A stretch of 64,000 nt of DNA from Arsenophonus sp052401645 (GCA_052401645.1 CP198939.1:744001-808000), one strand, 5' to 3'. Shown: positions 12,873 to 24,700, counted from the stretch's first letter. Program-made: numbers and translations. The notes: a model not told the origin generated them from the letters alone.

Positions 12873-14066
12873 TTCTTTTGATAAAAAGGAATAGATACAA
12901 ATATAAATTACATAAAAACAATATAGAAATTCAAAAATATTATTAATGATAAAAATCAATTTTTTATTAATGAAAAGATACTTATGATATCATGATCTAA
13001 AAGAAAATTAGTAAATATCGATTTTATAATATTTTAATTATTTTAAATTAAAAAAGTTTTTTACATAACTATTTTAATTTAATTATTAATTATAAAATAT
13101 TAACTAAATAAATATCATTATATTATTTTAATAGTGTTTTATTAGCACTAAAATTTGTAATAATTCCTATTATCAACTTAAGTTAATTTTGTTTTTATGT
13201 TAAAAAACATAATAATTTATTTATGTATATTTATAAAAAATAAGTATTATATTTTATAATAAAGAATAATTTAAATAGAGAATATATTTAAATTATATAA
13301 TTTATCTGAAATATTTTTAATATTTAATTTATTTTTAGTTATTATCTATAAGTATTATATTTTTTTTGACTTAAAATTTTTAAAAAAAAATTTTAATTTG
13401 ACTATTTAATCAGGTAGATAATCAAATTTGTTTCTTATATATAATAATCTAATCTAGATTATATCATTATATAAATAAAATATTTTTATCTTTTTAAATA
13501 AATTATATTTTAAATTAAACAAAATTTGCTAATATATAAAATATATTATCAATTAAATAATTTTTTTCAAATAATCCATTTATTTTTTTTCTTAACAATC
13601 TTATTCAAGATTATTATATTAAATTTTGTTAAAAATATTGTTTTATCATAGTATGATAATAATCTAGATTAAATTTTAATTATAAAATTTATTTTTATTA
13701 ATTTAAAAATTAATAAATTAATTCGCATATTGATAATTTTTATGTAAATTAAAAAAATTTTGATTAAAAAATTTTTTTAAGTTAAATAGACTATTAATCA
13801 TATAATTATTCACAAATAAAATAATTAAAATATAGTTTATTAAAATATATTTATTACTAATAAATAATTAGTATTATTTTTTTTTAAAAGTTCAGATTTA
13901 TTCTTAATATTTTTTATATCTTATTAAGTAATAATATACTATTTTTTATATAAAAGAAAATAATTAAGTTTAATTAAAGTTTAATATTATATTAAATAAT
14001 AAAATTTTCATAAAATAGTAGCAAATAGAATATACTTATGAATAACTATATTGATTAATTCATAAA

Positions 14067-15482
14067 ATGCCTATGATAAAGAAGTTTTCTACAGAAACTA
14101 TATTTATTGGTCATAAAGACCATCAAATAGAAGGATTAAAAATACCACCTCATTCCATAGAAGCTGAACAATCAGTACTTGGTGGATTAATGTTAGATAA
14201 TGAGCGATGGGATAATATATCGGAACGTGTAACTAATGCAGATTTTTTTAGTCGATCACATCGAACTATTTTTGCAAGAATGCAAGGATTATTTGAACAA
14301 AATAGACCAATTGATTTGATAACTCTATCTGAATCGTTAGAACAACAAGGTGAATTGGATAATGTTGGTGGTTTTGCTTATTTAGCAGAATTAGCTAAAA
14401 ATATACCAAGTGCTGCTAATATTAATGCTTATGCTGATATTGTACGAGAACGTGCAGTTGTTCGTGATATGATTGCTGTAGCAAACGAGATTGCTGATGC
14501 TGGTTATAATCCTCAAGGTCGAACAAGTGAAGAATTGCTAGATTTAGCAGAATCACGTGTTTTTCAAATTGCAGAAACTAGAATTACTAAAGATGATGGT
14601 CCAAAAGGGATTGAAGAAATTTTGTCAAAAACTGTAGAAAAAATTGAACAACTTTATAAAAATCCTCATGATGGCGTGACAGGGGTATCTACTGGATACA
14701 AGGATTTGGATAGAAAAACTGCGGGATTACAAAATTCTGATTTGATTATTGTAGCAGCTCGTCCTTCAATGGGTAAAACTACTTTTGCAATGAATTTATG
14801 TGAACATGCAGCACTAACTGAAGAGAAACCAGTTATAATTTTTAGTTTAGAGATGCCAGCTAATCAAATTATGATACGTATGTTAGCTTCGCTTTCGCGT
14901 GTTGATCAGACACGCATTCGTACAGGTCAGCTTAATGATGAAGATTGGGCTCGAATTTCTAGTACTATGGGGATTTTAATGGAAAAACGTAATATGTATA
15001 TTGATGATTCTGCTGGATTGACACCAACAGAAGTTCGTTCACGATCCCGTCGTATCTACCGTGAATATGGTGGTTTAAGTTTAATTATGATTGATTATCT
15101 TCAACTTATGCGTGTTCCTTCCATGCCTGATAATCGCACACTTGAAATTGCTGAAATATCTCGTTCGCTTAAATCATTGGCGAAAGAATTACAAGTTCCA
15201 GTAATAGCATTATCACAACTTAATCGTAGTCTTGAACAACGATCTGATAAAAAACCTCTTAATTCAGATTTGCGTGAATCTGGATCTATTGAACAGGATG
15301 CTGATTTAATTATGTTTATATATCGAGATGAAGTTTATAATGATAACTCAGATCTTAAAGGGATAGCAGAGATCATCATTGGTAAGCAACGTAATGGACC
15401 AATTGGAACAATACGTCTTACTTTTAATGGACGATGGTCCCGTTTTGATAATTATGCCGGACAAATTTATCAAATAGAGTAA
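14067..15482 (+). CDS. dnaB: Replicative DNA helicase DnaB
   Basis: Hexameric 5'-3' helicase that unwinds DNA at the replication fork. The 471 residues equal the E. coli length. The N-terminal domain (about 30-130, with IPPHSIEAEQSVLGGLMLDNERW) binds primase; a linker leads to the RecA-like motor. Walker A is ARPSMGKTTF at about 230-240 and Walker B LIMIDYLQLM at about 337-346. The C-terminal stretch SDLRESGSIEQDADLI and the end FDNYAG are intact. The first ATG gives exactly the family's N-terminal length, although no good ribosome binding site precedes it. alr follows 32 bases later in the same direction, as in E. coli, suggesting one transcript. This is one of the best conserved proteins in the window. 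Confidence 0.98.
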   Translation: MPMIKKFSTETIFIGHKDHQIEGLKIPPHSIEAEQSVLGGLMLDNERWDNISERVTNADFFSRSHRTIFARMQGLFEQNRPIDLITLSESLEQQGELDNVGGFAYLAELAKNIPSAANINAYADIVRERAVVRDMIAVANEIADAGYNPQGRTSEELLDLAESRVFQIAETRITKDDGPKGIEEILSKTVEKIEQLYKNPHDGVTGVSTGYKDLDRKTAGLQNSDLIIVAARPSMGKTTFAMNLCEHAALTEEKPVIIFSLEMPANQIMIRMLASLSRVDQTRIRTGQLNDEDWARISSTMGILMEKRNMYIDDSAGLTPTEVRSRSRRIYREYGGLSLIMIDYLQLMRVPSMPDNRTLEIAEISRSLKSLAKELQVPVIALSQLNRSLEQRSDKKPLNSDLRESGSIEQDADLIMFIYRDEVYNDNSDLKGIAEIIIGKQRNGPIGTIRLTFNGRWSRFDNYAGQIYQIE

Positions 15483-15514
15483 TATATCTTATTTAATTTT
15501 AATTCAAAGAGTAA

Positions 15515-16600
15515 ATGAAAGTGGTAACTGCTGTCATTCGACGCCATGCATTGCGTCAAAATTTAAAACAAGTTCGAAAAATTGCGCCTTATAGTAGTAT
15601 AATTGCTGTTGTTAAAGCTAATGCTTATGGTCATGGTTTATTAGAAACTAGTCATACAATTAAAGATCTTGTTGATAGTTTTGGAGTTTCTCGTATTAAT
15701 GAAGCAATAATATTACGTAAAAATGGAATAAATAAACCTATCTTATTATTAGAGGGTTTTTTTGATTTAGATTCATTATCTATTATAACTGAGCATTCAA
15801 TTAATATAGTTGTTCAAAATATTGAACAAATTAAAATTTTAGAACAAATTAAATTAAAAAAACCAATAAAAGTTTGGATGAAGCTTGATACTGGTATGCA
15901 CCGATTAGGGTTCAGACCTCAAGAAGCTATGATGTTTTATACTCGTTTAATATTATGTAAAAATATCAAAAAACCTATTAATATTATGAGTCATTTTAGT
16001 TGTGCAAATAAGTTAGATCTATCGGATGTTACTAATCGTCAATTATCTTGTTTTAATCGTTTCATAAAAAATAAACCTGGCGATAAATCAATTGCAGCAT
16101 CATCTGGTATTATATTATGGCCAACATCACACTTTAGTTATGTGCGTCCAGGTATTATGATATACGGCGTTTCACCATATGAAAATAAGCAAGGAAAAGA
16201 TTTTGGTCTTCTTCCAGCAATGACATTAAAATCTAATTTAATTGCTATTCGTCAACATGGATCCGGGGAACCAGTCGGTTATGGTGGTCTTTATATTAGC
16301 AAGAACAATACTAATATTGGTGTAGTTGCTATTGGTTATGGTGACGGTTATCCTGGTAACGCTCCATCAGGTACACCAATACTAATAAATGGACGAAAAG
16401 TTCCTATTATTGGTAGAGTATCTATGGATATGATATCAGTAGATTTAGGAATTGAAAGCAATGATAAAGTAGGTGATGAGGTGATTATATGGGGAGATTT
16501 ATTACCTGTTGAGAAGGTAGCAAAATACACTGGAATAAGTAATTATGAATTAATAACAAAGATAACTTCTCGAGTGTTGATGAAATATATTGAAGAATAA
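15515..16600 (+). CDS. alr: Alanine racemase
   Basis: PLP enzyme interconverting L- and D-alanine and supplying D-alanine for peptidoglycan. The 361 residues match the biosynthetic Alr. The PLP lysine is Lys34 in AVVKANAYGHG. The second catalytic base, a tyrosine, lies in AIGYGDGYPGN at about 255. RVSMDMISVDL near 310 forms part of the active site at the dimer interface. AAAGAG lies 5 bases before the ATG. The gene sits directly behind dnaB. Keeping it implies that a cell wall is still made, unless D-alanine comes from elsewhere. The next enteric genes, tyrB, aphA, yjbQ and yjbR, are gone. Confidence 0.97.
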   Translation: MKVVTAVIRRHALRQNLKQVRKIAPYSSIIAVVKANAYGHGLLETSHTIKDLVDSFGVSRINEAIILRKNGINKPILLLEGFFDLDSLSIITEHSINIVVQNIEQIKILEQIKLKKPIKVWMKLDTGMHRLGFRPQEAMMFYTRLILCKNIKKPINIMSHFSCANKLDLSDVTNRQLSCFNRFIKNKPGDKSIAASSGIILWPTSHFSYVRPGIMIYGVSPYENKQGKDFGLLPAMTLKSNLIAIRQHGSGEPVGYGGLYISKNNTNIGVVAIGYGDGYPGNAPSGTPILINGRKVPIIGRVSMDMISVDLGIESNDKVGDEVIIWGDLLPVEKVAKYTGISNYELITKITSRVLMKYIEE

Positions 16601-18369
16601 ATTTATTATTTTGATCATTTATTATAAATAATAAATATGGTATGTAATATTAATCAAATTTTAAGTATTTAAAAACATGAATACTTTTAACAATAACTTA
16701 ATTTAATTTTTAAGTGATAAATTAAACAAATATATTTTATTAAATAAAATTAACTTTATTATTATCATTTTTATTAAAATATTGAATCAAAATATTTTAA
16801 ATATAGAAATTTGTTTCTATTATTAAAATATCAAGATTAATAAATTAATGTTTTCTGATCTTTATTGTCTTTTAATTGAATAGTTATAAAAAAATACAAC
16901 TATTAACAATTTGAAAAAATATCTTTTAATATTAAAAATAATTAATAAATTCTAATTATATACATGTATATAATCATTAATAATATTATTTAATAAAATA
17001 ATATTATTCTCTTAATAATTATTAAAATAAAAACTATATAGTCATTTTATAACAATATTAGTTTATTAAAACAAACTAACGTATATCTTAAAGTCTATCT
17101 ATTTTTTAGAATTGAGAATACTTTAAAGAAACTTATTAAGTTTAACATTTTAATATATACAATTATTTATATATGTAAAACTTAATATAAAAGTTATATT
17201 TATAACTATTATAGTTATCTTAATAAAATATTCATTTAAAAAAAATCGATGTTATATATATAAGATTTTTATTAACTTTAAAAAATAATTAAATATTATA
17301 TTTCTGATAATAACAATAAGATAACTAATAATATTTTAATATATATAGAATATTGTTTACTAGAATATATCCTTGCAAGAATATTTCTTTTTATTACTAA
17401 TTTTAATTTTATTAAAATTTATGATAACTATTTAATTGATATTGATTATAAACTTATTTATCTTATAATTTAGTAAAATATTTAGATTTTATAATCATAG
17501 TAAACATTATTAGAATGATCAGAGATAACTAAAAGTTAATTTTTTTTCTTCATAGTTAATAATAAGTATAATTTTGTATTATAGATTATCCTATACTAAA
17601 TTATTTAACTTTTAATATATAACTTCTAAATCAATAATTATAAAGTAAACTGCAGTATAGATTTACGATGAATAAGAAAATTATATTTATATTGTTTTTG
17701 ATATTGAAAATTTAATCGTTTTTATAATAAAAGGTATATAATTTAATATTTTTGTAAAAATATTTTTATATCAAGATCTTTAATTGAACATCTATTTATT
17801 TTTATAAATATTAATTTTCATAAAGTAAAATATGAATATTATTATTAATTATAGTTTTAAAGAAATTATTAGAACTTTAAAATTCGTTGATTTCATTAGC
17901 TAATAAGAAAATTTTTAATTATAATCTAAGCCTTTTTTTTATAAAAAAAACCATTTTTAGATGTTATTTTACTCTTATGGATATTAATAATAATTTATTA
18001 TTAATATTGAATAATTAAAATATTAATATTAGTTATATAACTTGTTTCATAGTTAATGATTTTATAATTTCTTATTTTTTTAAATTTATTATTAAAACAT
18101 ATAAACAATTTCTTTGTAAATCGTAAATCTTCGTTTAAATACTTAATATAGTACCAATCACCTTTAATATCTAAAAACAATTAAGTTATTTACATTATAT
18201 TTTGTTAAATTAAATAGTTAATTGGATAATTTAATATTGTATTGATATTATAGTTTTATAAGTTATAATGATAAGAAGTATTAATATAGTTATTAAACTA
18301 TTTATATAAGATACACATTATACAATAGAGTTATTTTTTTAAAATACAATATTATTAATTTTATTCTTA
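16601..18369. other. Gene-free spacer between convergent alr and uvrA
   Basis: No gene or recognisable relic. A loose 10-bp stem with a 14-base loop at 16602-16635, directly behind alr, could help end transcription but has no T-run. A 20-bp palindrome lies at 16955-16974 and a 13-bp hairpin at about 16979-17008, both within chance. In E. coli this interval holds tyrB, aphA, yjbQ and yjbR. Confidence 0.6.
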
Positions 18370-21204
18370 TTAATAACCACGTTTTATTATTGGATCTAAA
18401 AACTTACCAGTATGTGATTTTTTACATTTTATGATTTGCTCTGGTATACCAGCGAATAATATCCTACCACCACTATTCCCGCCTTCTGGACCTAGATCAA
18501 CAATCCAATCTGCTGTTTTTATTACATCAAGATTATGCTCAATGATAACAATAGTATTTCCTTGATCTCGAAGTTTATATAAGACATTTAATAGTTGTTT
18601 AATATCAGAAAAATGTAAACCTGTAGTTGGTTCATCTAAAATATAAAGAGTTTTACCAGTATTAAGTTTTGAAAGTTCGCGAGATAATTTAATCCGTTGT
18701 GCTTCACCACCAGATAAAGTTATTGCCGCTTGACCTAAACTAATATAGGAAAGTCCAACGTCCATTAATGTTTGTAATTTACGTACTAATATCGGAATAG
18801 CCTCAAAATATTTATGAGCTTCTTGAATAGTCATTTTTAATATTTCATAAATATTTTTACCCTTATATTTAATTTCTAAAGTTTCACGATTATATCGTTT
18901 TCCATTGCAATAATCACAAAATACATATGTATCAGGTAAAAAATGCATTTTAACTTTTATCATCCCGTCACCTTGACACGCTTCGCATCGTCCACCCTTT
19001 AAATTGAAACTAAACCTTCCAAGTGAATGGCCTCGAACACGAGACTCATGCACAGAGGCAAATAATTCACGAATTATTTTAAATATGCCAGTATAAGTGG
19101 CTGGATTAGAGCGAGGTGTTCTTCCTATTGGATGTTGATCAATGTTAATTACTTTATCAAAGAATTCTAATCCTTCAATATTAGTATATGGTGCTGTTAT
19201 AATATTTTTAACTTTATTTAATTTATTTTGAGCAATAGAAAATAATGTATTATTGATTAAAGTTGATTTCCCTGAACCTGAAACACCAGTAATGCAGATA
19301 AATAAGCCGACTGGTAATTCTAATGTTATATTTTTTAGATTATTGCCTTGTGCACCAATAAGCTTTAGAATTTTTTCTGTATTAATGGATACTCGTTTTT
19401 TCGGAATTGGAATTTTATATTTACCACTAAGATATTTACCAGTTAATGAATTTGGATTTTTAATGATATCGTCTAGATTTCCTTGAGCAACAATATGCCC
19501 ACCATGTATACCTGCTCCAGGACCGATATCGATAATATGATCAGCAGAACGTATCGCATCTTCATTATGTTCTACCATAATAATAGTATTACCTAAATTA
19601 CGTAAATGTAATAAGGTTTGTAATAACCGATTATTATCACGTTGATGCAAACCAATTGAAGGTTCATCTATTATATAGATAATACCAACTAATCCTGAAC
19701 CAATTTGGTTTGTTAACCTAATGCGTTGTGACTCACCTCCGGATAATGTCTCAGCTGGACGTGAAAGTGTTAGATAGCTTAATCCTATATTAATTAAAAA
19801 ATTTAATCGATCCTTAATTTCTTTAAGAATTTTTTCTGCAATTTTCGCATGCTGTCTATTGAGTTGTAATGTTTTAAAAAACATCATTGCATGACTGATA
19901 TTAAAATTTGAAATTTCAGTCAAAGAAGTATTTTTAATAAATACATAACGTGCTTCTTTTTGTAAACGAGTACCATGACAACTAATGCATGAGCGATTAT
20001 TAATGTATTTTTCTAACTTTTTTCGTACTGTTATTGAGTTAGTTTCTTTATAACGCCGTTCTATGTTATGAATTATACCTTCAAATGGATTATATTTTAC
20101 AATATCATCTTTATAATTATCTTGATATCTAAATTCAACTACTTCTTCGCCTGAACCATATAAGATTAACTGCTTGATTATTGGGTCTAAAGAACTAAAT
20201 TTAGCTTTAATATCAAATTTATAGTGTTTAGCTAATGATAATAACATCTGAAAATAATAAAAATTACGTTGGTCCCAACCATGAATTGCACCATTTACTA
20301 AAGAGATTTGATCATTTTCGATCACTAGATTTGGATCAAAAAATTTTTGTACACCAAGACCATTACAAGTACTACAAGCACCAGCTGGATTATTAAAAGA
20401 AAATATATGCGGTTTTAATTCATTTATACTATAATAGCAAACTGGACAAGCGAAATTAGAAGAAAAAATTAATTCAGTTTTGTGACTATTATTCATGTCA
20501 ACGATAATTGCAGTACCGCCTGATAACTCTAGAGCAATTTCAAACGATTCTACTAATCGTTGCATTAGGTTAGAACGAACTTTGAAACGATCAACAACTA
20601 CTTCAATAGTATGTTTTTTATGTAGTTCTAATTTAGGTTTATCAGATAGATTATAAATCTTACCATTAATGCGTGCACGGATATAACCCTTAGTTATTAA
20701 ATTATTTAATAGTTTGCTATATTCACCTTTACATTTTTTAACTAATGGTGCTAATAACATTAGCGATTTTCCTTCCGGCAGAATCATGATATTATCAACC
20801 ATTTGGCTAATTGTTTGTGAAGTTAACGGAATATGATGATCAGGGCAATGAGGTTCACCTATACGAGCAAAAAGTAAACGTAAATAATCATAAATTGTAG
20901 TAACAGTTCCAACTGTTGAGCGTGGATTATATGAAATTGATTTTTGCTCAATAGAAATTGATGGCGACAGCCCTTCTATATGATCAACATCTGGTTTTTG
21001 CATTAAAGATAGAAATTGTCTAGCATATGTAGAAAGTGATTCAACATAACGTCGATGACCTTCTGCATATATAGTATTAAATGCAAGTGAAGATTTTCCT
21101 GAACCTGATAACCCAGTAATAACAATTAATTTATCACGAGGGATTGTTAAATTAATATTCTTTAAGTTATGGGTGCGTGCACCTCTAATTTCAATATTAT
21201 CCAT
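18370..21204 (-). CDS. uvrA: Excinuclease ABC subunit A
   Basis: Damage-recognition ATPase of nucleotide excision repair; the dimer loads UvrB on damaged DNA. 944 residues against about 940 in E. coli. First ABC half: Walker A GLSGSGKSS at about 32-40, signature LSGGESQRI and Walker B IIYIIDEPS at about 490-530. Second half: Walker A GVSGSGKST at about 640, signature LSGGEAQRI and LYILDEPT at about 830-860. Zinc modules are complete: CPVC with CSTC at about 255-280, and CEAC with CDYC at about 740-765. No Shine-Dalgarno is visible before the ATG. It is divergent from ssb, as in E. coli. UvrB and UvrC are not in this window. Confidence 0.98.
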   Translation of the reverse strand: MDNIEIRGARTHNLKNINLTIPRDKLIVITGLSGSGKSSLAFNTIYAEGHRRYVESLSTYARQFLSLMQKPDVDHIEGLSPSISIEQKSISYNPRSTVGTVTTIYDYLRLLFARIGEPHCPDHHIPLTSQTISQMVDNIMILPEGKSLMLLAPLVKKCKGEYSKLLNNLITKGYIRARINGKIYNLSDKPKLELHKKHTIEVVVDRFKVRSNLMQRLVESFEIALELSGGTAIIVDMNNSHKTELIFSSNFACPVCYYSINELKPHIFSFNNPAGACSTCNGLGVQKFFDPNLVIENDQISLVNGAIHGWDQRNFYYFQMLLSLAKHYKFDIKAKFSSLDPIIKQLILYGSGEEVVEFRYQDNYKDDIVKYNPFEGIIHNIERRYKETNSITVRKKLEKYINNRSCISCHGTRLQKEARYVFIKNTSLTEISNFNISHAMMFFKTLQLNRQHAKIAEKILKEIKDRLNFLINIGLSYLTLSRPAETLSGGESQRIRLTNQIGSGLVGIIYIIDEPSIGLHQRDNNRLLQTLLHLRNLGNTIIMVEHNEDAIRSADHIIDIGPGAGIHGGHIVAQGNLDDIIKNPNSLTGKYLSGKYKIPIPKKRVSINTEKILKLIGAQGNNLKNITLELPVGLFICITGVSGSGKSTLINNTLFSIAQNKLNKVKNIITAPYTNIEGLEFFDKVINIDQHPIGRTPRSNPATYTGIFKIIRELFASVHESRVRGHSLGRFSFNLKGGRCEACQGDGMIKVKMHFLPDTYVFCDYCNGKRYNRETLEIKYKGKNIYEILKMTIQEAHKYFEAIPILVRKLQTLMDVGLSYISLGQAAITLSGGEAQRIKLSRELSKLNTGKTLYILDEPTTGLHFSDIKQLLNVLYKLRDQGNTIVIIEHNLDVIKTADWIVDLGPEGGNSGGRILFAGIPEQIIKCKKSHTGKFLDPIIKRGY

Positions 21205-21483
21205 ATTTAAAATTGATAATTATAGTCGTATTCAAATAGTAAATAAAATTCTTTATCTATCATATAATTTTAATTATATCAATATAAAGTAATATATAAT
21301 ATAAAGTTATTTATTTTTAAAAAATTAATATTAAATTTAAAATATTAATATTCACTATAGTTTTTTAAGATATTTTTGTAAATCTTGATTAAAATTATTT
21401 GGTTTTAATATTCAATACAATATTCACATGTTAAAGTAGTAATACTTAATTTATACTAAAATTGATTCATCTAGGAGTATCTA
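21205..21483. promoter_or_regulatory. Divergent uvrA-ssb promoter region, no LexA box seen
   Basis: This 279-bp interval must hold the promoters of both divergent genes. In E. coli it carries an SOS box (CTGT, 8 bases, ACAG). I read the whole interval and find no CTGT and no such box. Several TATAAT-like words occur, but they are uninformative in this composition. The ssb end contains a clear ribosome binding site, AGGAG, 6 bases before its ATG. Confidence 0.5.
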
Positions 21484-22017
21484 ATGGCAAGCAGAGGCAT
21501 TAATAAAGTTATACTTATTGGTAACTTAGGACAGGATCCTGAAATTCGTTATATGCCAAATGGTGGTGCGGTTGCAAATATTACTTTAGCAACTTCTGAA
21601 AGTTGGCGTGACAAACAATGCGGTGAAATTCGGGAAAAGACAGAATGGCATAGAATTGTTATTTTTGGTAAATTAGCTGAAATAGCAGGCGAATATTTAC
21701 ACAAAGGCTCACAAGTTTATATTGAAGGCTCATTACAAACTCGTAAATGGCAAGATCAAAACGGCCAAGATCGTTATTCAACTGAAATAATTGTAAGTAT
21801 TGCTGGTACAATGAAAATGTTGGGTGGTGGTTTGGCACGTAATAATTTACAAGAAGATGTGTTACAAAATAATTTAGTAAATAGTAGTTCTAAGCAATTA
21901 CAAAAAAATAAACAATATACTAATAATGAAATAGTTTCTCCTTCTTATTCAAATAAAATTGTTACACCTGCACAAGTTGAACCAGCAATGGATTTCGATG
22001 ATGAAATTCCATTTTAA
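21484..22017 (+). CDS. ssb: Single-stranded DNA-binding protein
   Basis: Tetrameric protein that coats single-stranded DNA in replication, repair and recombination. 177 residues, one fewer than E. coli. The OB fold covers about 1-110 with the typical start MASRGINKVILIGNLGQDPE, and conserved stretches EKTEWHRIV and GSQVYIEGSL. A disordered linker rich in Asn, Gln and Ser (about 120-165) follows. The acidic tip MDFDDEIPF, which binds partner proteins, is intact. CTAGGAGTATCTA precedes the ATG. The linker has shifted to Asn/Lys/Gln under AT pressure, while the fold and tip are held. Confidence 0.98.
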   Translation: MASRGINKVILIGNLGQDPEIRYMPNGGAVANITLATSESWRDKQCGEIREKTEWHRIVIFGKLAEIAGEYLHKGSQVYIEGSLQTRKWQDQNGQDRYSTEIIVSIAGTMKMLGGGLARNNLQEDVLQNNLVNSSSKQLQKNKQYTNNEIVSPSYSNKIVTPAQVEPAMDFDDEIPF

Positions 22018-22136
22018 TTATTATAAATAATAATTTTATATTTTTTAAATAAAAAATATAAAAATTAATTATAAATCGTTACTTTAAAATAAATCATTCC
22101 TACTTTTTCTATAAAAGTATTTAATGAGATTACGAT

Positions 22137-22163
22137 TTCTCTCTAAAACTTTATTAGAGAGAA
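22137..22163 (+). terminator. Likely Rho-independent terminator of ssb
   Basis: A perfect 10-bp stem, TTCTCTCTAA/TTAGAGAGAA, with a 7-base loop, followed by TATTTTTTGTTT. It lies 120 bases past the ssb stop. Four G-C pairs make it stronger than background hairpins. Confidence 0.5.
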
Positions 22164-24019
22164 TATTTTTTGTTTATGGAAAAATCATTATAAAGATGAT
22201 ATAATATTAATATAAATTTTTATAAGTATTTAATATTTATTTTATTATGAATTTACAATAAAACTTATGTAAGAATTTTATTTTTTATATAGATTTTAAA
22301 ACATTGATTTTATCATAATTTAGTTTTTATTTACGAACAAAATACTTAATTTTATGATTAGTTGAATCATCTATCTATAGATTAATAGATAATTTAGAAA
22401 TTTTATTTTTTTTTAAAATTTATTAAGTTTTTTATAAAAATAATTTTTGATTAAATAGACTATATAAAATATACAATTTTGTTTATTTTATATTATTTTA
22501 AAATTTAAAATAATAAGATATTAGATTTTATTAGAATTTAAAAAATAGATTTTTTTTATTAAATAAGAAAAAATAACTAACTATATTTATATATTTTATT
22601 AAAATTCAGCGTTATCAATTTCTTTTTAGTTTGTTTTAATAAAATTTATTTTAAACTATTCTTATAAATTTGAAATTTTCGTATTATTTTTTTGCAACTT
22701 ATTTCACAATTATTATATTATAATTAATATTTTTTTGTTTAATTAATGTATCTTTAAATTGGAAATAATGATAAAATAAAGTATATAAAGATATAATCAT
22801 ATTTACATAGTAATCTTGATATATCTGATACAAAGATAATAGTAATAAGTATTTTTACTATATAAATTAGTATGGTAGTGAATAGTATTGAAATAATTTA
22901 AATTTTATTAATTTTAAAGTAATTAACTGATATTTCTAATATAATATACTATTAGAAATAGTAAATTTTCTTTTTTAAATATGAATTAATAGGAAAGACT
23001 TAAAGTCATAAAGATTATTAATTACAATTTTCTCATTTTATTTATTGAACGATTAGTGTATTAACCAGGAAAACTGATTGTTTTGATAATATCGAAACTA
23101 TATCATAAATAACTATTATTTTATTTAGGTATTACTAATAAGTTAAAGTTTTCAGTTGTTTGATTTTTAGAATATTTTTATTGATGGAATGAAAATTTTA
23201 AAGTCTTCAAAATAAGATAAAGATAAAAATATAGATTAAGATAATATACAAAATTAAATTTATAAGATGACTAATTAGATTATTTTAATTATATTTTAAT
23301 GATAAAGATGCAGAATAGATTGATTTTAAGTAAATTATATGTATCATAAAATTAGTGTTATAAAATCTAAAATATAATTTTTTTATTATCTTATAAATAA
23401 AATTTAATCAATAATCATTGATATAAAATAAAAAAATAATTAAAAATTATTCTAATTAATAAAAATAAATAGTTTCTTACTTAGAAAGTTTTTTTCTAAA
23501 ATTTAATTGTTTAATGAATTTATATTTAATTTAAAGATTATATTTATTAAATAAATTTTATTAAAAGTATTTTTTGTTATTAATCTAAAAGCAATAAAAT
23601 ACATAAACTTAAAATATCTCTGGATTAATTTTATATTAAAGACCATATAAAATATATATATTTTATATATAAAACACTAAAAAATATAATATATATAATA
23701 TATGAAAAAACTTTTTTTAAAATTAAAGATATTTAACAAAATTAACTTATAAGACATTATTAAAATGATTGGTTAAGAAAAATAAATACTTATTATTTTT
23801 TATTTCATAAGAATTTTTATTAAATAACATGTTGTTATCATTAAAAATGAATAAAATATTATAGAAAATATAAATAATATAATTGTTAAATTTTAGACAA
23901 AAACAATTTTTTGTTTATAGAGTAAATTAAAAGAAAAGATAACAATGTTAAATTTAAGAATAGTTAAAATAATAATTTATAACTATTTTTTAAATTCTAT
24001 TAATAATTAAGAATTATAG

Positions 24020-24067
24020 TAGTAACAATTTATTTTAAAATAGAATTATTAAAATATATTGTTACTA
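24020..24067. repeat. 19-bp hairpin with one mismatch
   Basis: Arms 24020-24038 and 24049-24067 around a 10-base loop, with one T-T mismatch. The outer part is TAGTAACAAT/ATTGTTACTA. No gene is nearby. Confidence 0.6.
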
Positions 24068-24465
24068 ACAATAAATTGATATTCTATGAATTTGAATCAA
24101 TAAAAAAATATATTAATTATATAATTTTATGTATGATCCTTAACTAATAATAAAGTGAATTTGATAATTTAGGATAATGTTTTTATATAAATAAAAAAAG
24201 ATTTTATATCATTAATTTTTTATAGAAAATAATGATATTAAATCTTTTCATTAAAATCACTATAAGTATTTATATTCATAAAATGATGGTCATTAAAATG
24301 ATAATAAATATACTTCTAAATAAAACTTTTTAGCATAAATTATCTCATATTTAATTATGAGAATTTAGATAAATTATGTAAAAGTGATAGAGAAAAATTC
24401 TATTTTAAGAAAATATTAAACTTATTTTTTATCTAATTAAAATTTACCCTGTACATGTAGGAAGA

Positions 24466-24486
24466 TTATGGATTGATAATCCATAA
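24466..24486 (+). repeat. 9-bp hairpin in a less AT-rich patch
   Basis: TTATGGATT, loop GAT, AATCCATAA, followed by an A-rich run. The preceding 25 bases (TACCCTGTACATGTAGGAAG) hold more G and C than the surroundings. On the minus strand the stem is followed by T-rich sequence, so it could be a terminator remnant of a lost minus-strand gene. Confidence 0.35.
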
Positions 24487-24700
24487 AAAATAAAAAAGTA
24501 TCTAATGTTTATTAACTTTAATATTTTAATCTTATTCATATTATATAAAGTTTTTGTATAAATAAATTATTAATGATATTTTACCATAAAATTTAAATAA
24601 TTATTTCGTTTATCGATGAAAAAGCCACTTTATGTTATTAATAACATTAATAGATTTTCTAAAATAGTAAATATAATTTATTAAATCTAGACCTTTTATA

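Larger units (their letters stand above)
3969..14066. other. Ten-kilobase gene-free AT-rich region
   Basis: The longest span without a gene apart from 22-33 kb. Stops are dense in all frames and base composition is close to pure A+T. Clear structure is limited to perfect inverted repeats, listed separately. Two small patches are less AT-rich: 12623-12641, and 12816-12872, which reads as an 18-codon open stretch. The enteric backbone does not place icd beside dnaB, so a rearrangement point probably lies within this stretch (inference). Confidence 0.7.

Noticed and set aside
13806..13814. TTATTCACA, a DnaA-box-like word upstream of dnaB
   Set aside because: A single site with no cluster, no GATC pattern and no adjoining origin genes; expected by chance in AT-rich DNA.
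16955..17008. 20-bp palindrome and 13-bp hairpin behind alr
   Set aside because: Stems of 10-13 bp are expected several times by chance at this base composition, and neither has a T-run.
18370..21204. Open frames on the opposite strand inside uvrA, yjcE, alr and trkH
   Set aside because: They are shadows of strongly conserved genes in other frames, with no homology or translation signals of their own.
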